Origin: Linyphia triangularis
Lineage: Eukaryota; Arthropoda; Arachnida; Araneae; Linyphiidae
DNA length: 64,000 bases
NCBI GenBank assembly: GCA_963978545.1
Contig: OZ021732.1
Span: 32,952,123 to 33,016,122, forward strand
Reading direction: 5' to 3'
In this document: positions 1 to 14,574 of the stretch, one piece after another
Position numbering within the stretch: the first letter of the stretch is position 1
Layout: the number at the start of each line of letters is the position of its first letter
Made by a program: the position numbers and the translations under genes
The notes under the pieces: model-generated
The model's input: only the letters and a program-made list of their open reading frames with translations
The model's database searches: none
Told to the model about the DNA's origin: nothing

Positions 1-165
1 GATACATTTCATTTAAATTCAATGACAAATGTTTATTTTGTGATTACCTATATTCATGTAAAAGGTTTGCTTCTTGAAAGAATAGAGTAGTTCCACTCTT
101 ATTTAAAAATTATTTTTTAGATTGATTATGAGGGTATATATGAACAAAATATCTTACTTTTGCAG

Positions 166-373
166 TTAGTCTCTCTCAATCTTCTTCACTGCACTTTACC
201 GAAACTGACTGCTCTCTGTTCCCCCATGTTACCTACTTGGGATCAGCTGTAATAAATGCTCCAAGAAGTGAAATTGAAATTCAAAGAAACATGACTATTC
301 TTAATGAACAGTCATCCGAGCATGCCATTGAAGTAACACTTTCTGTGCCTAGTCACTCTGAAGGCTCTGTTAC
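166..373 (+). CDS. RABGAP1: RABGAP1 exon 1 of window (PTB domain start)
   Basis: Acceptor ttttgcag, donor gtaagt. Two leading bases complete a codon from an upstream exon outside the window. It encodes residues 1-69 (window numbering), including FPHVTYLGSAVINAPRSEIE, which matches the first strand of the RABGAP1 PTB domain. It ends after two bases of a Thr codon. Confidence 0.92.
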
Positions 374-3300
374 GTAAGTCATATCTATAATAATAAAGCA
401 CAAAATCTCTATATTTGTTTGTCAGTCTGTAGAAACCTTCCACTACATTAAAAACTCTAAAAAAAAGTAACTTTAGCATTCAACCTTTAATTGTGCTTTT
501 GGAAGCTAGAATGTTAATTGTTATTTGGTATAAAAATTTTAATTTGTCACTAGCTAAATACCCGTGCTTCATCACAAAATTTAACCATGTTTAATATTTT
601 AGCCAGCTGTGAGGCCCCGCGATGCAGAAATCCATTAGTGTAGATGTGAGATAGTGAGATGCATTAGTGTATAGAGCCCAATTTTTTACGCTTTCCTCGC
701 AGGAAAATTCATCGCAACACAAAATCGAGCTCGCTGAAAAAGTCATTAACACATAAGCACAAACTTACTTAACTCGAAAGGTTCCTTGCTATGCAAATAT
801 GAGCTCGCTTCCCTCGATGAAAGGTTCATTGTTGCATAAGCGTAAGGTCGCTTCACACACTAAAAAGTCATTGCTACGTAAAGCCTTAATATTAGAAACC
901 CCTCCCTTGTCGAGAAACAATAAAAAAATATTCCCTGTTAATAACTATAATACAAAACCCATTTAGGAATATTTTAACATGTGATGTTTGTAAAAAGCAA
1001 AATTAGAAGGTCAAAACTACTTATGTTAAAACTTTCAGTGCTCTAGGCCTATTAGAAGTCACTTTATGTAAAAATGTTAATTAAAAATTCATTAAAAAAC
1101 AAATTAAAATTTTAACGCTCTTTTTGTCAAAAGTTCAGTTAGAAGGCCAAAACTATTTGTGTTGAAAATTTCAAAAATGTAACCCAATTAGAAATCGTTT
1201 TGTAAAATAGTTGTTATTTAATTAATTAAAATACAAACAAAATTTCAAAATTTTGTTTTTCAAAAGTTTAATTTGAAGGCCAAAAGTACTTATGTTGAAA
1301 ATTTCAGAGCTGTAGCCCTATTAAAATATGTTTTGTAAAATATTTATTAATTAATTAAAAAAAAAAAAATTTAAATTCTGTTTTTAAAAAGTCCAATTAA
1401 AAGGCTAAAACTACTTATGTTAGAAAACTAGCTGTAGCCCTATTAGAAATCATTTTATGAAATATATATTAATTAAAAAGGAACTAAATAAAAATTTAAA
1501 ATTCTGTTTTTCAAAAGTCCAATTAAAAGACCAAAACTACTTATGTTGAAAATTTCAGAACTGTAGCGCTACTATAAGTCGTTTTGTAAAAAAAAAAATT
1601 TAATTTATTAAGAAAATTAATTGAAAATAACTAATTAAAATTTTAACATTCTGTTTTTCAAAAGTCCAATTAGAAGTCTAAAACTACTTATGTCGAAAAT
1701 TTCAGAGCTGTATCGCTATTTGAAGTAACTTTGTAAAAAATAAATTAATTTTTAAAAAATTAATTAAAAAAGAACTAATTAAAATTTTAGCATTCTGTTT
1801 CACATACATGAAATTAGAAAGCCAAAACTTCTTATGTTGAAAATTTCAGAGCTCTACTCCAATTTTAAGTAGGTTTCTATAGATCCACAGACAGACACAC
1901 ACATCTTGTTTTATTATTATAGACTAGCTGAATACCTGTGCTTCGCTACTAAATTTTAACATGTGCAATCTTTAAGCTAGCTGTTTGGCCTCGTGTGGCA
2001 GAAATCCGTCATTGATGTATAGGTCCCAGTTTTTGGCTCTTCGTTCGAAGGAATGTTCATCACTACTCAAAATCGAGCTCGCTTCGTTTGCCGAAAAGTT
2101 CATTGACAACATAAGCACAGGCTTACTTCACTCGTTGAAAGGTTCATTACTATGCAAGCATAGGCTCACTTCGCTCGCTGAAAGGTTCATTGCCGCGTAA
2201 GCATAAGCTCTTTTCACTCACTAAAATCTAATTGCTACGTAATGCTTTGATAGAGAAACAAAAAATCTCTGTTAATATTCAATTAATACAATAATGCAAC
2301 ACCCCTTAAAGATTATTTTAACATGTGTTTGTGGAAAGCAAAATTGGAAGGCTAAAACTACTTATTTAGAAACTTTCAGAGCTCTGGGCCTATTGGAAAT
2401 TGCTTTTTGTGAAAATATTAATTAAAAAACAAATCAAAATTTTAACATTCTTTATGTCAAAAGTCCAATTAGAAGGCCAAAACTACTTGTATTGAAAATT
2501 TCAGAACTGTAGCCCAAATAGAAATAGTTTTGCAAAATATTTGTTATAGTTAAAAAAAATTAATTAAAAAGCCAATAAAATTTTTATGTTCTTTTTTTCA
2601 AACGTCCAATTAGAAGGACACAACTACTTATGTTGAAAAGTTCAGAGCTTCCCTAATAGAAATCGTTTTGTAAAATATGTATTAATTACAAAAAATTACT
2701 TAAAAAAGAACTAAATAAAAATTTAACATTCTGTTTTTCAAAACTCCAATTAGAAGACCAAAACTACCATGAAATGGGGTGAATCGGAACACTTTTCAAC
2801 TTTCAAAGTAAAAATCGGTTGTAATAAGATTGTTAAGGAACATATTTTTGACATTGCAACTTGGGTCTTACCTTCTTTGAGGATCAACCCAAAAAAATTT
2901 TTAAAAAAACTAGGACTTTAATTTATTTTGAATTTTTTCATGGTGTTCCGATTCACCACGCAGAAAAGGGTGAATCGGAACACTCGTTACAATTTATGTC
3001 TGATCTTATTTAAATGTTTACAGGGTGACAAAAGACAAGTAACAATGCATTGTGGTGAATAGGAATACATTATTATTATAAAAAAATCCTTTAATGTGAC
3101 GGATAAAATTTGTGTTTATCAATTACTGTCAAAACAAATCATATGTTTGAAAGCGTATCAACTCTTCTCCTATAACTCATCCAGATAGACTTTAAAATTA
3201 ATAATATTTTTTAATCTACTTTATGTTTGGGTGGCGTATGACTGCAAATTCCTTAAAATATCTTGAGAAAGGAGAAAAACATCCTCATTTGTTTCAGAAA

Positions 3301-5437
3301 ATCTCTTTGCTCATGGGTGCTTTTTGTAAAACACATAGCAATAATCTTGTGGGTGGAAAACTTTGCTCACATACAGTCTTCATACATTTTTCCATATAAC
3401 TTAGAGATAACGAAGTCATTTAGAGAAAAAACCACTGGAACAATCGGGTTTTCTGCCATGCGGAAACTAGGCTCCTCTTCTGACATTTATTTAAGCCTGC
3501 AATCTTGATTACTGTCTTGAAGGGAGTAATTAGACTCTTCTTCAGTCGTTGAATCTTGTGTGGAACTTAATGTTGTAAATCAATACCTATTTTCCCATCA
3601 CCCCCATTTTGTAACGGAACATTCTACTGATTACATATAAACATTAAAAACTGTTATGGCAACACTCGATTCTGAAACTACGTTCCTGTTGGTGTGTAAA
3701 TAATCCATGGGTCAGTATGTATAGGCGCCCACGTAAATGTTTTCTCTAATTTTTACCTAAAATCTTAATTAAATAAGTTTCGTCTAGGAATTACCTTCTC
3801 ATTCATCTGTTATTGTGGTCAAATCCCACACATAATCTTACCAAAAACAGGTTTTTAATATCACTTTTCAAGTGTTCCGATTCATCCCGCAAATCTCAAA
3901 ATCGAGACGAGGCAAAACATAAAAATTCGTAAAATAAAAAGTTTTTAAAACCAAGTTAAATTAAGTATGGCATGCTGTTGTGGATTACTTATCTAAAAAT
4001 ATATTAGTTAAGTCTATAACTGGTACATGTTATTAATTACGCGATAAGTTTTAGAGGGGTTAAAACTCATTGGATTGTAAGTACGCTGCTACAGAATTTT
4101 TTTTTTTTTAAAGGACAGTGTTGAAAACCCCACTAAACATGTTCCAAGATTCTAAACATGTTAGCCAATTAAAAAAATATATATAATTAATTGAACTGCT
4201 TTATTTGTGTAAAATAATAATTTATTTGTAATTTCATGAAATTGTGTTCTGATTCACCCTGCTGTTCCTATTCACCCCATTTTACAGTATATATTTTGAA
4301 AATTTCAGAGCTGTAGCTCTATTAAAAATCGTTTTGTAAAATATTTATTAATTAATTAAAAAAATTATAAAAAAATAACTAATTCAAATTTCAATATTCT
4401 GTTTTTCGAAAGTCCAATTAGAAAGCTAAAACTACTTATGTTGAAAATTTCAGAGCTGTATCTCTGTTTGAAGTCACTTTATAAAAAAAAAATTAATTAA
4501 AAAAGAACTAATTAAAATTTTAATGTTCTGTTAGACATGTATACAATTAGAAGGCCAAAGCTACTTATGCTGAAAATTTCACAGCTCTGCTCCAATTTTT
4601 AGTAGGTTTCTATAGATCCACAGACAGACATACAGCTTGTTTTATTATTATAGATTTACGTGGATAAATGTAAACAAGTATTTGTGCAATCTTTATTTAG
4701 TTCAATTATTACATATATGTGTCTTCTATTATATTTAGTGGCATAAAAAAAGGGATTACCTACAAAATGAAATAATTTCACAAAAAAAAAAAATATTTTT
4801 CAAAGTTATTGTTTTCACATCTATTATACAATTTGTAATCATATATTATAATGCTTTATGTTTAAAATACTGCTTTTATAATTTTTATCTTTATTTCTAT
4901 TTTCAGGTTACTGGACACAGATGGCTCCAATGTTATTGCCACTTTTCAGATTCACTGCATTCTGTTCTGTGCTCGTGGCAAGCCTGAGACTCCTGAAAAA
5001 GAGTGTTTTGCATTTGCTTGTAGTCATGGAGAGACAGCAGAAACTTCAATATTTCACTGTCATATTTTCAAATGTGACAGCCCTGATACAGTGAGTCTAA
5101 AAATTAATGATTAATTAGATGACAGTTTGCAAAAAACAGAAGTGGGAGTTTCTCAGTTTGTTAAAGGCATTTTTATTAATTTGCTTTTTTGTGATTAATC
5201 CTTTTTGCCTTAAATTTTATATAAGGCTTCAACCTTATTAAATTTTAATACACCCCTCCTAGCTCAATTTTCAAGATTTCAAAAAAATACCAATGAAAAT
5301 TAAAGGAAATTAAAAAAAAGTCTCACCTTGGGTAAAACTGTAACACCTGTATTGATGCACTTTCACTCATGGAAACCATTTTAGTATTTTTAATTGTAAT
5401 TCATTTTTTAATAGTTCTAACTAGTTGCAAGAAATTC

Positions 5438-5468
<31 letters not shown>

Positions 5469-8400
5469 GTATCTTATCTCCTGTAATATTTCATAAATAA
5501 CAGAAGAAAATTTTTCTAAATTTGTTATTTAATTTTTACATATCTAAAACTTTGTATTAATTCCAATCACGGTTGGCATGTCTTAAAAAAAATGTTGTGG
5601 TTTTTTTTTGTTTGTTTTTTAAGAATAATTTAAAATTGTATTTTTATTTGTTTATTTATAATTAGATTTTTTGAAATTATTTGTTGTTGTAATGAACTTT
5701 TTTAAAATAAATCTTATAATGAAAGCGAATTGAAATTTTTTAAAGTTAAACAGCAAGTTTTTATATTAATCGAATGGATTTATTAATGTTTTACAATTAT
5801 TCAAAATTTTCAATTAAAATTAAATTATTCTGAAATAGAGGTTTTGTGCTTTAATAACTTATTTCTAAACCTTAAAAATATCATTTTGTACAACTTGTCA
5901 CCATTACTGATGAATCTATGAGCAATATTCCATGTAGATGCAGCAAACAATTTCTATTGTATACATTGAATTTAAAAATATGTATTGCTGAATATAATAT
6001 TAAAATTTAATATGATTTAAATGTCCACATAAGTAGCAATTGTTTATTTACTTAGTTTAAAATTTTTTCAGAAAGAATGTTATTTGAACATTAAGTATTC
6101 TAGTTTATGTCAAATTTTATTTATAAATATGTATACATGTAATTAGAAAAGGATTTTTAAAAAAACCAGTTAACAAAAAAAAAACTGTTTTTTTTTTTCC
6201 AACCCTGATTCAAATGAACTAAAATGTTAATATAATTATATTCTTGCCTTACTATACTCATTTCAAATTAAAAGTCAGTTATATTTTTTCATTCCAGGTT
6301 GTGAAACTTTTGCAATGCTTTGCTTCAGCCTTTCATCGCATTCCAAAGCTTTCTCATGATCGTGCAAGCTCTATATCTTCTGAAAAGAATATACCTGTGG
6401 GAATGTCAGTTAAAAACATTCAGCATGTTTTTATGTTTGAAACAATTCTTGATATTAAAGAAGAGGATCTCAAGGTAACTTAACTTGGTCAGAAAGAAAC
6501 TGTATTCTTGTTGTTTTCTTAGTAATTTAAAGGAACATTTAAATCAAAAAAATTCTTATCTTTTATCTGTTAGCACATGCAGTATGGTAGAATATACAAC
6601 ATAAGAAATTTTAATAAGAGGCTATTTTGGTGTTCTAATAATTGCTGCATTTCAGTGTTGATGTCATTAGACTATAAGTAAAAGGAATTTTTTATTGCAA
6701 CACTGTTTCAATGGAAAAAATTTCTACTTATGTTTGAGAAATTAAGAAAAAAGTGTAGAAGACTGTATGATTATTACTTGCAATCTTTTGAACCTATTTG
6801 AACCAGGAGTTTTTAAATGCATCTTTACCATTCCAGATTATCAGCAACAACAGTTTTTTGCATTAACAATAACTTGTAATGTATGAGTTTACATTGAGGT
6901 TCTTATTGCCAACTAAGTTTTTTCGTAATAACTCTTTACTTGTTGATTGCAAAAAGCGAAACTCTTAATGTTGTCTCTTTTAAAATATTTGTCACTTAAA
7001 CCTGGGCTTAAATCATTATGCAATGTAATCAAGTTTACCTTGTGTATATACTCATATACTGGAAAAATGGTAAAAACTAATTGGTTAAATTTTACCATTA
7101 TTTTCAATTTGAACTATACTAATGAAAGTCATATCTTTTGTAAATTTTCATATTTATTGACTATGAGAGATCAATTAAACTGTCGTTCTGCATGTAAGGT
7201 TTTTGAATGCTAATATGTACAGTAAAATATTTGTTTTAAACTTTTTCTAATAATAATAGTTTTGTACTATTTTTATTGCCTATTTCACCATGTTTTCTTT
7301 CTTATTACACTTAATTACTTTCATTTAGGGTAACTTTGTATCTTGCCCAAGAGAAAAGGATTTCTTTAAATTGAGGTGCAATTTAGAAAAAATGATCACC
7401 TTAACTTTGAGTCAGATTTCTAGTAACAAAGAACTAGATGTGCAACTGTAAGTCATTTTGATTTTATGAAATCATTTTATTTGTCCTAATAAGCAAAATA
7501 ATATTTAAGATCTGAAAAAATATATACTCTCTTCAATCGTTTTGTTCTTAAAATGTATTTTCTAATTTAGTTTTCTATTTTTAGCTGTTTCGGCTTACTA
7601 ATTACTCCTGGAAGAAATTTAGGCAGCTCGGAAATGCAAGCTCTAGATGGGGTAACTACATTACGTTTCTTGATTTATTTATTTTTTATTTTACAAATTC
7701 ACTCCATAGTGCTAATTAACTTTGTCTTTTTCCAGTAATTATTAAACCAGTTAAAATGTATTTTCCATCCTGATTGAAATTTTAATGGAAAATACAATTT
7801 TTTAAAGAAAATAATTATTTATTTTCAAAATTGTGCAGTCAAAGCAATCAAAATTTTTATTTTTATTTTACGGTCTTAAATATTTGCCAAAACAATATTA
7901 ACCCTTTGGCTGCATTTGACGAGTGAGACTCGTCATCTGCTTACTTGAGCGAAGTTACGGTGGACGAGTCTGACTCGTCATTCGTCCATCCAAATCCATC
8001 CCATGGGCATAAAAAATTTCAAATAATTCAATATCCAAAGGATTAATATTATTTTTATACACAAATTGGAATAGTGCTGTACTCTTTGTTTGTCATAAAA
8101 GTGGAAATATGTTCTTAATAAAGTAGTTAAATGTAATCAGTGAATTACAAACACTTTGTTTCTGAAAGAAGATTCTTATATGTTTTAGGTAGGGATGAAT
8201 AGAATATTAAATGGAGATAGAACAGTATTTCATATATCTGCTAATTGGAACCCTACAGATCCAATATTTGAAGTTTTGAACACACCTACTACGAGAGGTA
8301 ACCACTTAAAGTTATATCAACTCATTAGAGATAGGATATAATTCTAATATGATCTTTGAGTATACTTTAGTAAATTAATCTCTTTCTAAATGTATTCTGA

Positions 8401-11400
8401 AAACTTGTTTGCTTCACTGTTTGATGGAGTTCTTTTATGCAGCTATTCTAGATAGAAAAATATTACTTCAAAGTATTGTTAGATCTATTCAAACACTCTA
8501 ATTAGGTACAGGATTTCTTATTTACTGTTATACAGAGTGAATTTCAAGAGCTCGCAAAAGAGGACAATATGATTTTTTTATACAATTTGAAGTGTCGTTT
8601 AATTTAAAATTTGTAAGTATGCAAAATAAATCGAAATGCAATAAACTTGTTATAGGCCATTAGGTTATCCAGGTTATTCCTACTATTCTTGATTGGTTAC
8701 TGTTGATTCATTAAACAGACTTTCGAAAACACTGGTCAATTAAACTTATACTCCAGGCTCTGCAATAAACCAAATAGTCTAATTTCAAAGCATAGTAATA
8801 ACTAAACATTCTTCAATTAGTTATTGTTTAAATGTTGAAAATTTAAGATGGATTCATCTCTTCATAATCACAAACATAGGTTACTTATTTACTATGTACA
8901 AATTGATAACACTTGGATTTACTTTATTATAAATAGCTGTTTGCATGTGTCCCAGAATTTATGATTGTGCTGTGAAGAAATGTCTGACATCAAACTAACA
9001 TACCTGGGACATGTGGTTAATAATATGATTAATCAATTACCATTGAGTTTGCTTGACAAGAACGATAATGTTGGATTTTTGCTGTGTAACTGAAGCAGTT
9101 ACAGATATCAGGAAGAAATAGCATATAAATTCTATTTTCATTATATCTTAAAACTACACAATTTTCTTAAAAATCCATACACATTTAAAAGTAAAAAGCT
9201 GCCAAATACAAGGTACACTATTCTTTTGAAACTCCTTTTTATTGGTTTATGTTTTTTAAAATCAAAAGAAATAAGAAATTTTCTTGAGGTTCCCAGACAG
9301 ACACCTCAATCAAATAGATTTTGGTTATGTATTAAGATTAGTGGACTATTGCAAAAAGAGAGGAATTACTATTTTAGAAGATCATCAGAATTAGATGTTA
9401 TATTCTGTTGCTAAGAGATATAATAAAACTCGATTTAGAAAGCATAACTTAGCATGGTGCTTGTGTATACTGGATCTGATGATAAATTGTATCCTTTACA
9501 TCCGTCTTAGAGGATTCAATCAAACTTCTTTAACGTTTAAGTTCAATTCATCAACAAATAATGAAATAAGCTGTTTTGAGCAAAAAGCTACATCTTTAAA
9601 AATGCAATACATTTATTGTAGTTTAAAGTATGTAAAGAAAAAAGGGGATCATTTAATCCTGAGTTGATGCATAGAGGTCCAAATTACCTTCTGCATAGAG
9701 TCCTATCTCATAGGATACCAAAAATATCCTCTAAATAGAGTTCCTCCTCGTTGTTTATTTGTTTGAAAATTAAAGTTACACTATTTTAGTTAGCTACACA
9801 ATATGCAATTGCAAATAAGCTTTTCATCAGAAACAGAGATATTAGCCGCCTATAAATTATTTTATCAATTTAGGTTTTTGTTTAAAGGGTAAAAAGTTAT
9901 CGTCACAAAAAAAAACGCCATCCAGAAATAATATATCTAGATTTTTGCAAAATATGGTGCATATATATTCATTTAAATTTATTATAAAATGATGTATCTA
10001 TGTAAGCAATTCAAATTTAAAACTATTTTAAAATATGAAACTTACCTAACTTTAATATATGTGACTATGACCTTTTTCTTGAAAAAATTTAGAAATTATA
10101 ATGATTAACACTGATTACATTTGCAGATAACCAGGTGTACTTGACAGTTGCTGTGGATTTAGTATTTTTGGGAATCGATGAACCCATACGTTTTGTGATT
10201 GAAACAAAGGCCAAAATATATCCCACAAATGAAAGGTTTTGGTACTTTTCAAAAAAGGCTCTACATGATCAGTTTTATCTAAGGCTAAAAGAAGTAAGAA
10301 TGCTTTAAGTATTTCAGTAACTCACTTCCCCTTCTAAACATCTGTATTTTAACATTATTTGTTTGTCAACATTTATTTAATAAATATGTGTATTGTATCA
10401 CATACATCAACTTTGGCATTTTCTCTTTAGGTAATATTAATCAATTCTATTTTTCGTATCCTACTTTGTATACCAATTGAGGATTTGACAAATATGTACA
10501 TATAATGGGTATTTTAAGGTTCTTTCATTAAACACAGTTTCTTATTATATTATTGACTTAGATCATGTTTTTATTTTGTTCATGTTGATTGTTTGCATTG
10601 ATGTTGATTTAACCTACCCTCAGCTTTTCTTATATTGGGGTATTGGCCTTCCAAATATCATGCAATTCATTGTGGCATGCAAAATCGATCTATGTTTTTA
10701 TGAAATGATTCAACAAAATATTTTTGACAATTGTTTGGCTTTAAGAAAATAAGTATTTTGTTGAAATACATTTTTAAGTTTCAAACTTGCATAAAAAATC
10801 TCTTTAATGATCAATTTGTTGTTAATTTAATTCAAAATTTCACTTCATTAATGCTTGTTGATTAAATTAAATTTACAATTTTAATTTTCAATACACACAT
10901 TAATGTTTCAAAATTCCAAGTTTCTATATTTATGATTATATTTTAGGTTGAAAATGATGCAGGTGATAGAAATACTCTGTATGAAGTTGTTAGCTTAGAA
11001 AATTCAGCTCGCAAACAATTCCCATCTAGCCTATCCTATCAAGGTTATGATCATTTAGGCTTACATGATCAAGACACTGAATCAGGTAATTGTATTTATT
11101 ATTCTTAAATTAAACATTTATATTTCAAAAATTTTAAATCTGCCGAGTACTTAACATTTAAAATTCTTCGTTTCAGATAATGATGACCCATTACCAAGTG
11201 GAACTGGTGAAGTGAGTAAAGAGTGCTCCACTTCTGAACTTGAGGGATGGGCAGAAGTGTTACAAAAGTGGCGACTCAACCTGAAACATAGGCCTAAAAA
11301 ATTGGCTCCATTAGTCAGACGAGGTATCCCAGAGGCTTTGAGAGGGGAAGTGTGGCAATTACTTGCTGGTTGTACTGATGACCGACAAATAGTTGACACC

Positions 11401-12058
11401 TACAAGAACCTTATTTCCAAAGTAAGACTTCTTTATTTTGATTTCTACTTTGAAGAAATCTCTAAGAAGAGTCATTTGTTTGCTTAAGGAGGTCTGGGAT
11501 TCAAATTTTTAAAATTCTCAACAACAAAAAATTATTATTGTAAAAAATAATTTAAATATTTTAAAATAAAATGGCATAAAAATTTTATTAGTAGAACTGT
11601 TATTAGTATTTCTGTTATTAGTAGAACTTAAAATATATAATATTTTGTCATATGACAACTTTATCTCAGACTTGCCATCTCGAAACTTTGAAACTGTTAT
11701 TTCTCTGTGATGGCTTTTTGTCCCTTTTTTTGTGTTTAAATTGATATAACTTAAAAACTACTTGTTATAAATCTATGAAACTTTCCACGGTTATTTTTCT
11801 TATATATTTCTCTGTCTTCAGGAATTATGTTTGTTTGTTTTTTTATTTAACTTTTTAAAAAAATGTTTTTGGAGCTTTACATATACTATGGATTTTATAC
11901 AGTTTTTGCACAAAATATTTTTTTAATTATTTTTTCTAATTTTTTTAATAAAAAAATCATGAAGAAAATTATTGATACAATTTATAAGAAGTAATTTTAT
12001 GCAAAAATGAAGTGATTTTTAAAAAAGTTTTTTAGATATATCAAAATTTTCAAGTCTT

Positions 12059-12092
<34 letters not shown>

Positions 12093-14530
12093 TTTATTTG
12101 AAAATTTTAAATAATTTTTCAAATTTCAAACATTCATATATTACTGCATGAAAAATTTCAGAGTAATACAGGGTTCCCACTGTCATTAAAAGTACTTAAT
12201 ATATTTGAACTTGTTTTCTAGGCTTTTAAAGAACTTGAAAATCCTTATAGAGGTGCTTAAAAGTTATTGAAAATGCTTTGAGGTTCTTAAAAGTCTTTAA
12301 TTTTTGTGGATGATGTTTGCCCAACTGCAAAATTTACAAAAATACAACTCAGATTTGCTATCCCCGCGTGATCGCCACTTATCCACACCATATTGGAATT
12401 CTCTGACATATTTGTATTATGCATACGCCAACTTGTAACTTTTCTGATAGAATATACTTTATTAAAAATTTATATATAGACATGATGCCTGAAAACAATT
12501 TTTTAAAGGTCCTTAAAAACATTAATTAGGACCTTAAAAGTCATTGGTTTTCATTCTGTGATTTGAGTGGGAATCCTGTAATAATAGGATGAGCTTAATG
12601 TACCATTACAGGGTTCGTACAGTTCTTGAAAGTCCTTAAGAACTCCTTATTTTTACTTAATGTCTCCAAGGGCCCTTGAAAAGTTCTTGAAAACTCCTTA
12701 TTTTTAACCTGAAGATCCTTGAAAGTTTTTTAATTTTTGAGGGCTCTTGAAAAGTTCTTGAAAGAATATTTGTTTTTCCTTTTTTCTTTGCGTGTGTACT
12801 TCAGAAACTTCCATAAAAAAAAAATTTGATCTCCTAATTAAATAAAAAAAAAAAAAAGCTTTCATATTTATTTCCCTTTATTTTCTCTTTCCGTAGCTGA
12901 AAAGTATTTATAATAAATAATGTAATTCTGAATTGTGAGGATCATCGTAGTAATAAATTATTCATGATGAAATGAAGCATCTATTAAACTGTTTTTCCTG
13001 AGCATGTCTATTTTGAATATTAAAATGTATGAGCCTTCTGCCCTTCTAAAGGATTTCATGGCTGGTAAGTGAAGGTCACCGTTGTCAACTTAAATTTCGA
13101 TTTGTTGAAACTTTTTTTCTTGTTGCAACCGCGTTCAGTGTAAAAATATATAGATCTGCTAAAATTAAAACAAAAAACTAATAATTCAAAATATTTCTGC
13201 AACATGAAACAATAACACCGTTCCAATGCGGTTGTTCGGACAGTACGAATTATGAAAGGTGAAGCGTTAAAACAATTGCATTAGGATCTTTTTTGTAAGT
13301 ACTCACTGATTTTTAGTTTAGTTATAATTTTTTGCTCTACTAACCATATCGGGACTCTTGCTGCCAAATGCATCCAAATTTACGACTTTTAATTTTTATT
13401 TTTAAATCCTTTATGTTAACTTCGATTTTGTGGGTTTGTCGATGTAGGGCAAATCTGCGGATGCCTAATTTACCCCCTTGCTGTCATCCAATTGGGCTGA
13501 AACTTAGCAGATGATGTCGATGACGATGCATTCTATCAAATTTTGCGGTTGTAACTGTCATTAAAAGGTTGATTTTACGGAATACTAATAAACCAACTTG
13601 TCCTCATCCAATTGTATTAAAAAAAGCGTTGAACCGACCATTGTTAAAATTCCTTCTTGTTGCCTTTTTTTTTTTTTTTTTAATAATAAATTACTTTAAT
13701 AAGAAAAAATAAGTGATCTTTTTATATGAGAGCATAAATGCATGTTCATTTTTATTAAATAAATTTTTAAACGTAGTTTATCGCACATTTTGCTGATAGA
13801 AGTGCTTTGGATATTTAAAATTAGATGCAAAAGTTATTTTATATCCGCATCTTATTTTGAACTTCAAATATGGTTTGAAAACTGAATTGGAGAAATAAGG
13901 TGTTTGTTCTTGGTCTTAACTAATGTGACCGGAAGTTATTTGATCGTATTGGTATTTCTGCTTTTGACGTAAAATTACACTAATATCTACAGTTGTTGGT
14001 TTAGTATTCTCTTATCGTTATGAAACTAAATATTAGGGTTAGTTGTCAGCAAAATCCTTTATTTTTTATTGATATGTTATTTAATGGTTTATTTGTGAAA
14101 TAATCGTTGAGAAACTAACATGTATCCAAATATTCATGGCGCATAAAGATCGTACCAATCCAAATCCACCTGATGGCTGTTTTTGGTTAGCGCTCTGACC
14201 TCGCATGCCAAAGGTGCCGGATTCGAATCCTGGGTTAGGCGCGTATGTTGGTTGTGGTTCGGAATCCACGTAAGTTGTAGATCTGTCCTGATAAACCGTT
14301 ATTGTGCACAAAAATATGTCGTTGAGCGTGCAAACCAACCAACCAAACCATGTTTTCCTCATTTCAATTACAAAATGAGATTCATTACGATCTTGTTTAA
14401 TCCACTGGTTATGAAGGGTATCAAGCTTACCACCATTGCAAATTTTTGAAATTTATTGAAAAGCTGCTCATTTGATGGTTGTTAGGCTTGCTCTGTGATG
14501 GTTTCGCTTGCCAAAGGTGTTTTGCGTTCA

Positions 14531-14574
<44 letters not shown>

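Noticed and set aside
6244..6483. Stand-alone 79-residue frame
   Set aside because: The first ~18 codons are intron before the acceptor at 6297; the rest is RABGAP1 exon 3.
11212..11487. Open frame starting at an internal Met in the TBC exon
   Set aside because: It is RABGAP1 exon 9 read past its donor into the intron. The true exon begins at 11177 and ends at 11421.
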